Shown piece after piece: positions 58,905 to 64,000 of a stretch of 64,000 nt of DNA. Position 1 is the stretch's first letter; the number at the start of each line of letters is the position of its first letter. Both the position numbers and the translations under genes were made by a program. Under the pieces are notes generated by a model. That model was not told where the DNA came from. It worked only from the letters and a program-made list of their open reading frames with translations, and did not search any database. This DNA comes from CAILHX01 sp964511385 (GTDB lineage: Bacteria > Pseudomonadota > Gammaproteobacteria > Burkholderiales > Methylophilaceae). The DNA lies in assembly GCA_964511385.1 (NCBI GenBank), contig CAZEFE010000003.1, forward strand, positions 124,001-188,000, in the 5' to 3' direction.

Positions 58905-59655
58905 GACAAAGCGGCAGGGCCAGTGCCTGGGCAATCTCGCCATTTGGCTCCTGTATGAACGCCACCAGCCGTGAGTTGGCGGTTTTCCACTCCGGTTTGG
59001 CGGCAATCCGGCGCTGCAATTTCAGCCCCCCGTTTTCCAAAGCGAACGGCCCGTGCCAACTGCGTACCACAAAGTCGTGGTACAACCGCGCGCCGCTGTT
59101 TTCCCCGGCTTTGACATCACTGGACAAGCCGCTTTCCACCAGCGCCAGGTAAAGCGACGACCTGGCCACGCCATGGGCGTTTACTTTCACCAAAAACTGC
59201 TCGCCATCCGGGCTGGTGGATAGCCGAATGTCGGCATGCGGCGTGCTGCGGTTCACGGTGGCAACATCATCGGCAAAATTCGCCGGATTGCCCCAGCCAC
59301 GGTAATCCCGGCCATTCAGCATCAGCTGCGGCGTGTAAACAATATTGGCACGGTTTAATGCCGCCTGGCTGTGCTGGCGCGCGGTATGGGCGGGGCTGGC
59401 GAAGCGATCTTTCCAGCCGATGTAATCCCAGTAATCCACGTGCAGGGCGATGGGGATAACCTTGTCTGCGGTAAAGCCGCGTTTTTCCAGACTGCTCAAC
59501 CATTTATCGGCGGGTGGGCAACTGCTGCATCCTTCCGAGGTATAGAGTTCCAATAGTGCCACGCGCTGCAATCCGCTTTGGGCGGCGCACTCAGCCGCAT
59601 GGGCCGAAATGCTGCTCAAGGCAAGCAGCGCGGGGAAAAGGAGAGTTTTCATCAT
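58894..59655 (-). CDS. DUF1223 family secreted thioredoxin-like protein
   Basis: A 253-residue exported protein: signal peptide (about 1-21), then a thioredoxin-like fold with the active-site-like CSSC (Cys43/Cys46) in LYTSEGCSSCPPADKWL. The HVDYWDYIGWKDRF segment is typical of DUF1223. The Cys pair suggests a redox role in the periplasm, but the function is not known. The start may be either of two adjacent ATG codons. It is convergent with the TPR/oxygenase gene. Confidence 0.88.
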   Translation of the reverse strand: MMKTLLFPALLALSSISAHAAECAAQSGLQRVALLELYTSEGCSSCPPADKWLSSLEKRGFTADKVIPIALHVDYWDYIGWKDRFASPAHTARQHSQAALNRANIVYTPQLMLNGRDYRGWGNPANFADDVATVNRSTPHADIRLSTSPDGEQFLVKVNAHGVARSSLYLALVESGLSSDVKAGENSGARLYHDFVVRSWHGPFALENGGLKLQRRIAAKPEWKTANSRLVAFIQEPNGEIAQALALPLCPTP

Positions 59656-59718
59656 GCCGTCCGTCCGGGTTGTTTACCCTTAGTCGGCAATGCTCGGCAA
59701 TACTTACCGGAGAATATG

Positions 59719-61596
59719 CTACAGCACCACCTGCGTACCCAACTCCACTACCCGGTTAGGCGGAAGGCGAAAATAGGCGGCAGCGCTGCCGGCATTGCGG
59801 AACATGGCAATGAACAGTTTTTCGCGCCATAGCGGCATCGTCGAGCCGATTTGCGGGATCAGCGTCTCGCGCCCGAGGAAGAATGAGGTATCCATCATGT
59901 CGAACGACAAGCCAGGCACTGTGCAGTGCTTGAGGGCCTGTGGCAGGTCGGGTTTTTCCATGAAGCCGTAATTGACGCGTACCTTGTAGAAGCGTTCGCC
60001 GACAGGCGTGATGGTCAACCTATTTTTTTCCGGCACCGTGGGTTCGTCGGTCGAAACCACGGTAAGCAACACGATATTCTGGTGCAGCGCCTTGTAATGC
60101 TTAAGGCTGTGCAGCAAAGCATGCGGCACCGCATCCACATTCTGCGTCATGAACACCGCTGTGCCGGGAATGGTCTGCACGCCAGAGGCGGCAATGTTCT
60201 GGACGAACATTGCCAATGGCACCGCATCCGCCAGCAACCGCTCATGTAGCAGGCGCCGGCCGCGCTTCCAGGTGGTCATCAGCAGTAGTACCAGCCCGCC
60301 GAAGGTGAGCGGAAACCAGCCGCCGTCATGGATTTTGACGATATTAGCGCTGAAGAAGGCAAGATCAACCGCAAGAAAGCCGCCCAGCACCAGCGCGCTC
60401 GCCAGCCAGTGCCATTTCCACAAGCTGCGCACCACGATAAACGCCAGCACGGTAGTGATAATCATGGTGGCCGATACTGCAATGCCATAGGCTGAAGCCA
60501 GGCTGCCGGAAGAACCGAACCCCAGCACCAGCCCTGCCACGGCGAAAAACAGCAGCCAATTGACGCCGGGCAAATACACCTGCCCCTGCGCTTCGCCCGA
60601 GGTATGGCGCACTTCCATGCGTGGGCTATAGCCCAATTGCATGGCCTGCTGGGTGATGGAATACACGCCGGAAATCACTGCCTGCGAAGCAATCACCGTA
60701 GCGACCGTGGCAAGCCCCACCATTGGGTACAGCGCCCAGTCCGGGGCGAGCAGGTAGAACGGGTTGCGGATATTGTCTGGATTGCCAAGCAACAGTGCGC
60801 CCTGGCCGAAATAATTGAGTGTAAGCGCGGGCAGCACCAGCCCGAACCATGCCAGTTGCACCGGTTTGCGTCCGAAATGGCCCATGTCGGCGTATAGCGT
60901 CTCGGTGCCGGTCACCGCGAGGAACACCGCCCCCAGGGACAAGAAACCGAGCATAGGGTTGGCCCTCATGAAGGCTGCCGCATAAAACGGGTTAAGCGCA
61001 CGCAGCACTTGCGGCTGCTGCACGATATTGACCACACCCAGTAACGCCAGCGTAGAAAACCATAGAATCATCACCGGCCCGAACAGCGCGCCCACCTTGG
61101 CGGTGCCACGATATTGCCAGGCGAATAGCACCACCAACACCAGCAACGTGACTGGGATAACATAAGGTTTCAGCAATGGTGTGGCGATTTCCAACCCCTC
61201 CACCGCCGACAGCACGGAAATCGCCGGGGTAATCACGCCGTCGCCGTAAAACAGCGCCGCACCAAACAGGCCAAGCAGCATCAGCGACGGCGCATACCTT
61301 TTGCCTTCAGCGCCTCGCAACACCAGGGCCATGAGCGCCATGATGCCACCCTCGCCGTGGTTATCGGCGCGCATGACGAAAGCGACATATTTGACTGACA
61401 CCACAACAATCAGCGACCAGAACACCAGCGACAGGATGCCGAAAATGTTATCCGGGGTGATCGGCACCACATGGTGCGCCCCGGCGAAAATCTCGTGGAT
61501 GGTATACAGCGGGCTGGTGCCGATGTCGCCGTAAACCACGCCGAGCGCGGCCAGCGCCAACACTCCTGTGCGTTCTTTCTTGCTGTTTTCGTTCAT
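59719..61596 (-). CDS. kup: Potassium transporter Kup
   Basis: A 625-residue low-affinity K+/H+ symporter of the KUP family. Twelve membrane helices (to about residue 440) start with ALGVVYGDIGTSPLYTIHEIF, the family signature. FYGDGVITPAISVLSAVEGLE and a large cytoplasmic C-terminal domain (about 450-625) follow. Its start overlaps the kdpE stop (ATGA), so it is translated with the kdpDE regulators. This differs from the usual case where kdpDE serve the kdpFABC pump. Confidence 0.95.
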   Translation of the reverse strand: MNENSKKERTGVLALAALGVVYGDIGTSPLYTIHEIFAGAHHVVPITPDNIFGILSLVFWSLIVVVSVKYVAFVMRADNHGEGGIMALMALVLRGAEGKRYAPSLMLLGLFGAALFYGDGVITPAISVLSAVEGLEIATPLLKPYVIPVTLLVLVVLFAWQYRGTAKVGALFGPVMILWFSTLALLGVVNIVQQPQVLRALNPFYAAAFMRANPMLGFLSLGAVFLAVTGTETLYADMGHFGRKPVQLAWFGLVLPALTLNYFGQGALLLGNPDNIRNPFYLLAPDWALYPMVGLATVATVIASQAVISGVYSITQQAMQLGYSPRMEVRHTSGEAQGQVYLPGVNWLLFFAVAGLVLGFGSSGSLASAYGIAVSATMIITTVLAFIVVRSLWKWHWLASALVLGGFLAVDLAFFSANIVKIHDGGWFPLTFGGLVLLLMTTWKRGRRLLHERLLADAVPLAMFVQNIAASGVQTIPGTAVFMTQNVDAVPHALLHSLKHYKALHQNIVLLTVVSTDEPTVPEKNRLTITPVGERFYKVRVNYGFMEKPDLPQALKHCTVPGLSFDMMDTSFFLGRETLIPQIGSTMPLWREKLFIAMFRNAGSAAAYFRLPPNRVVELGTQVVL

Positions 61597-62300
61597 GCTG
61601 TTTCCCTGCCTGAAAGTGGCTGAAATCTGTAACCCACACCGATCTCGGTGAGGATGTATTGTGGCTGCGCCGGGTCACGTTCGAGTTTCTGCCGCAGGTG
61701 GCCAACAAACACGCGCAGGTAATGGCTGCTCTCGCCGTGCGACGGCCCCCACACTTCGTGCAGCAACTGGCGGTGTGTCATCACGCGATCGGCATTGGCG
61801 ATCATCACGGTCAGCAAGCGGTATTCAATGGGCGTCAGGTGTAACTCCTCACCCGCCCGCTCCACCCGGCGCAGTGCCAGGTCGATACTGATGTCGCCAA
61901 AATGGATAGTGCTCCCAGCCAATTCGTCAAGCCGCGCCCGGCGCCGCAACAGGGCACGCACCCGCGCCAGCAACTCACCGATGCCGAATGGCTTGGTGAG
62001 GTAATCATCTGCCCCGGCATCAAGCGCAGAAATTTTTTCTTGTTCGGCGGAGCGTGCCGAGAGAATAAGGATGGGTATGCCAGACCAGGTACGGATGTCG
62101 CATATCACGCCGTTACCGTCGCGATCAGGTAGCCCCAGGTCGAGTATCACCAGGTCAGGCTTGCGCGTCCCGGCTTCCACCACGCCTTGCGCGGCCGTGG
62201 CTGCCTCATGCACGGTGCAACCCTCGCTTTCCAGCGCTTCCCGCACGAAACGCCGTATCTGGCTTTCATCCTCGATCAGCACGACCACCGGTGCGCTCAT
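61593..62300 (-). CDS. kdpE: Response regulator KdpE
   Basis: A 235-residue OmpR-type regulator. The receiver domain has the acidic pair in IEDESQ, phospho-Asp54 in VILDLGLPD and Lys in YLTKPFGIGELLARV. The winged-helix output domain (about 130-230) has LTPIEYRLLTVMIANADRVMTHRQLLHEVWG, which is characteristic of KdpE. It overlaps both kdpD and kup by 4 nt. Its probable target is its own operon including kup. Confidence 0.93.
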   Translation of the reverse strand: MSAPVVVLIEDESQIRRFVREALESEGCTVHEAATAAQGVVEAGTRKPDLVILDLGLPDRDGNGVICDIRTWSGIPILILSARSAEQEKISALDAGADDYLTKPFGIGELLARVRALLRRRARLDELAGSTIHFGDISIDLALRRVERAGEELHLTPIEYRLLTVMIANADRVMTHRQLLHEVWGPSHGESSHYLRVFVGHLRQKLERDPAQPQYILTEIGVGYRFQPLSGRETA

Positions 62301-63802
62301 GGCAGGGTTTCCTCAACCACGCTAGGCGGGCTACCGAGCGGCAGGGTAAACACGAACTCGGCTCCACCCCGCGGGTGGTTAGTTGCGCTGATCGTGCCAC
62401 CATGCGCTTCAATAATGGCCTTACAAATTGCCAACCCCAGCCCGACGCCTGGCAAAGACGATTCCGAAACGCCGCGTACGAACATATCGAAAATATGTTG
62501 CCGGCGATCATCTGGAATCCCGGCGCCAAAATCACGTACGCGAATTTTCGCCATGTCCCCCGCGAGTGCTGCGGTAATTTCGATGGATGTGCCTGGCGGC
62601 GTATATTTGGCGGCATTTTCCAGCAGGTTGCACAATACGCGCTCCATGAGTACGGCGTCGAATTCCAGCAACGGCAGGTCGGTGGGCAATGTTACCTTGA
62701 CAGGGTGATCGGACAGGGCTTGCTCCAGCAGTTTGATGGAGGCGCCGATGACTTCTTCCAGCGGCTGCCACTCGCGGTGCAGCCTGATCTTGTCCGCTTG
62801 CAGCCGCGCCATATCGAGCAAATTCTCCGCCAAGCTATTGAGGCGTAGCGACTGGTCGCGAATGGCGATAGCCGCTTCCTGCTGGCGCGGGTTGAGGCCA
62901 CTACCCAGCGCCAGGCTGTCCGCCAGTCCCACCAGCACGGTAAGCGGTGTGCGCAGATCGTGCGACAGCGCGGAGAGGATGGAGCTGCGCAGGCGCTCGG
63001 AGGCCGTGTCCACCTGCGCCTGCTGCGCTACCTCGACATAATGGATGCGTTCCAACGCGATCGCCAGCAGTGAAGCCAACGCTTGCAACAGCGCCAAGTG
63101 CTCGTGTGTATAAGGGTTGCCATCCACCGCCCCCACCACCAGTACACCACGCGGTCGCGTCGAGCCAGCCAGCAGGGTATAACACACACCATCGCCATCG
63201 CGCATCGGCTGCGGTCGCGGCCCACCGCAATAAGCCATCTCCGCCACATGTCGCTCGTACCACACTTGGTTAGGGCCAAATTCGAGCAATGTTCCGTTTT
63301 CATCCGGCAACAGGATCTGGCAGCGTCCGTGCAGGACTTCCAGCACGAACTTATCCGCCACCTCAAACACTTGGCTCGCGGTCAATGTCCCAGACAGGGT
63401 CTTGGCCATCTCATACAGGGCGCGGGTGCGCTGTTCGCGCTGCCCGGCGATTTCCGCCTGAATCTTGAGTCTGGAGGCAAGATGGCCGGTCACCAGCGCC
63501 ACCGCCAGCATGACCGCTAAGGTCAGCAGATATTGCGCATCAGCTACGGCGAAAGTGAGGCGCGGCGGCACAAAGAAAAAATCGAACAGGGCCACGCTGA
63601 GAAAAGATGCCAGAATCGCCGGTTCACGCCCCAGTCGTAACGCCACCAGGAACACCGTAAGCAGGAACAGCATGACAATATTGACCAGGTCGAAATAATG
63701 GCGCAGCGGTGTGGCGATGAGCGCGGTCAACAGGCATGCAACCACGGCCAGTGCATATTGCTGCACCGTATTGTTTCTCGGCGGTATGAGGTCAAGCGTC
63801 AT
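62297..63802 (-). CDS. kdpD: KdpD-like sensor histidine kinase, shortened at the N-terminus
   Basis: A 501-residue kinase equal to the C-terminal half of classical KdpD (about 890 aa). Four membrane helices (DUF4118, about 15-110), a GAF-like domain (about 125-255), HisKA with phospho-His281 (SALSHDLRTPL) and an HATPase domain with NLLENAAKYTPPG and GVGLGLAICKAI. The large cytoplasmic KdpD and USP domains that bind c-di-AMP and sense salt are absent, and the reading frame has no trace of them upstream. The ATG at 63802 has a GGGAG ribosome site; an upstream start exists at 63829. The neighbours kdpE and kup overlap in sequence. Confidence 0.9.
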   Translation of the reverse strand: MTLDLIPPRNNTVQQYALAVVACLLTALIATPLRHYFDLVNIVMLFLLTVFLVALRLGREPAILASFLSVALFDFFFVPPRLTFAVADAQYLLTLAVMLAVALVTGHLASRLKIQAEIAGQREQRTRALYEMAKTLSGTLTASQVFEVADKFVLEVLHGRCQILLPDENGTLLEFGPNQVWYERHVAEMAYCGGPRPQPMRDGDGVCYTLLAGSTRPRGVLVVGAVDGNPYTHEHLALLQALASLLAIALERIHYVEVAQQAQVDTASERLRSSILSALSHDLRTPLTVLVGLADSLALGSGLNPRQQEAAIAIRDQSLRLNSLAENLLDMARLQADKIRLHREWQPLEEVIGASIKLLEQALSDHPVKVTLPTDLPLLEFDAVLMERVLCNLLENAAKYTPPGTSIEITAALAGDMAKIRVRDFGAGIPDDRRQHIFDMFVRGVSESSLPGVGLGLAICKAIIEAHGGTISATNHPRGGAEFVFTLPLGSPPSVVEETLP

Positions 63803-63852
63803 GTCATGCTCCCGACTGTCGGGAAACATTGTGAGCTTGCGAAAATAAAAAT

Positions 63853-63869
63853 AGTGTAAAAATTACACT
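63853..63869. terminator. AT-rich hairpin between the AmpG-like gene and kdpD
   Basis: A perfect 7-bp stem AGTGTAA/TTACACT with a 3-nt loop, 10 nt past the stop of the AmpG-like gene. A T-rich stretch (plus-strand A-run) follows on the minus strand, consistent with a weak leftward terminator, or with an operator site for kdpDE. Confidence 0.45.
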
Positions 63870-63879
63870 GGGACAGGCC

Positions 63880-64000
63880 TTATTTGTGAACTGGCTGCTC
63901 CGCGCTCCACGGCGCGACCTTGAACAACAGCAGCATACCCGGCACGGCGATCACGAAGCAGAACAGGAAAAAACCCACCCAGCCCATCCATTCCACCAGC
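63880..64000 (-). CDS. MFS transporter, C-terminal fragment (AmpG-like, cut by window end)
   Basis: The last 39 codons of a leftward gene are visible. They encode a membrane helix (LVEWMGWVGFFLFCFVIAVPGMLLLF) and a short polar tail ending PVHK. The layout WxGWxxFFxxCxxxAxPGMxLL is typical of the last helix of AmpG-type muropeptide permeases. The remainder lies beyond the window, so this is a partial assignment. It may be part of the same run as kdpD, kdpE and kup. Confidence 0.6.
   Translation of the reverse strand, partial: LVEWMGWVGFFLFCFVIAVPGMLLLFKVAPWSAEQPVHK

Noticed and set aside
62297..63829. Frameshifted full-length KdpD
   Set aside because: No KdpD or USP domain pieces are found in any frame upstream; a hairpin and the AmpG-like gene come directly before it, so the short form is genuine.

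Overview
The window is about 60% GC and looks like a betaproteobacterial chromosome, most likely order Nitrosomonadales (Gallionellaceae, Sulfuricellaceae or Methylophilaceae-like). The reasons are the gene sets: kdsD-kdsC-lptCAB-rpoN-hpf-hprK-rapZ-EIIA-ptsH-ptsI-mutY on one strand, lptM directly before lysA, and C1-type genes (a Fae homologue, PurU). The species cannot be named from the sequence alone. Almost all of the window is densely packed housekeeping DNA with many 1-14 nt gene overlaps.

Layout. 1-4.6 kb: gshB (5' truncated), apbE, a NusG-II protein, a Gx transporter-like protein, a surface-adhesin-E-like protein, lptM, lysA. 4.7-9.8 kb: a small secreted peptide, purU, a CobD/CbiB-like protein, ispH, ubiX, a DoxX protein and a Fae homologue that lacks the catalytic histidine. 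9.8-13.4 kb: a large secreted FecR-domain protein with a PAS histidine kinase and NarL-type regulator. 13.4-24.5 kb: the lipopolysaccharide-transport, sigma-54, nitrogen-PTS and mutY supra-operon, with a 141-bp palindromic element between kdsC and kdsD. 24.6-27.6 kb: a KefB-type antiporter and a ThiO-like oxidase.

28.1-30.1 kb is the clearest accessory region: four integron-type gene cassettes bounded by attC sites, with no integrase in the window (a CALIN). The first 7-mer of each cassette is the exact reverse complement of the R'' 7-mer at its own far end, which proves four discrete cassettes. They carry an ASCH-like protein in reverse orientation, an unknown 160-aa protein, a small membrane protein and a small exported protein.

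30-45 kb: ilvA, rpiA, a phosphate/polyphosphate group (phoU-ppx facing ppk1), yggX with a metal-uptake cluster (outer-membrane barrel, binding protein and permease but no ATPase), thiD-thiE-hemL and an LtaS-like sulfatase. 45.5-53 kb: gltB-gltD with a structured leader, then hemE. 53-54 kb: a small conflict-type patch (BrnT/BrnA toxin-antitoxin and a trypco2-like protein). 54-64 kb: pyrE, xth, two tandem TPR/2-oxoglutarate oxygenase paralogues, a DUF1223 protein, a kdpD-kdpE-kup operon with an N-terminally shortened KdpD, and the 3' end of an AmpG-like transporter.

Dispersed repeats include three REP-type inverted pairs (8.5, 11.5 and 34.8 kb), the 141-bp palindrome at 23.4 kb and a palindrome against the hemE start at 51.8 kb. 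No rRNA, tRNA, CRISPR array, prophage or insertion-sequence transposase was seen.
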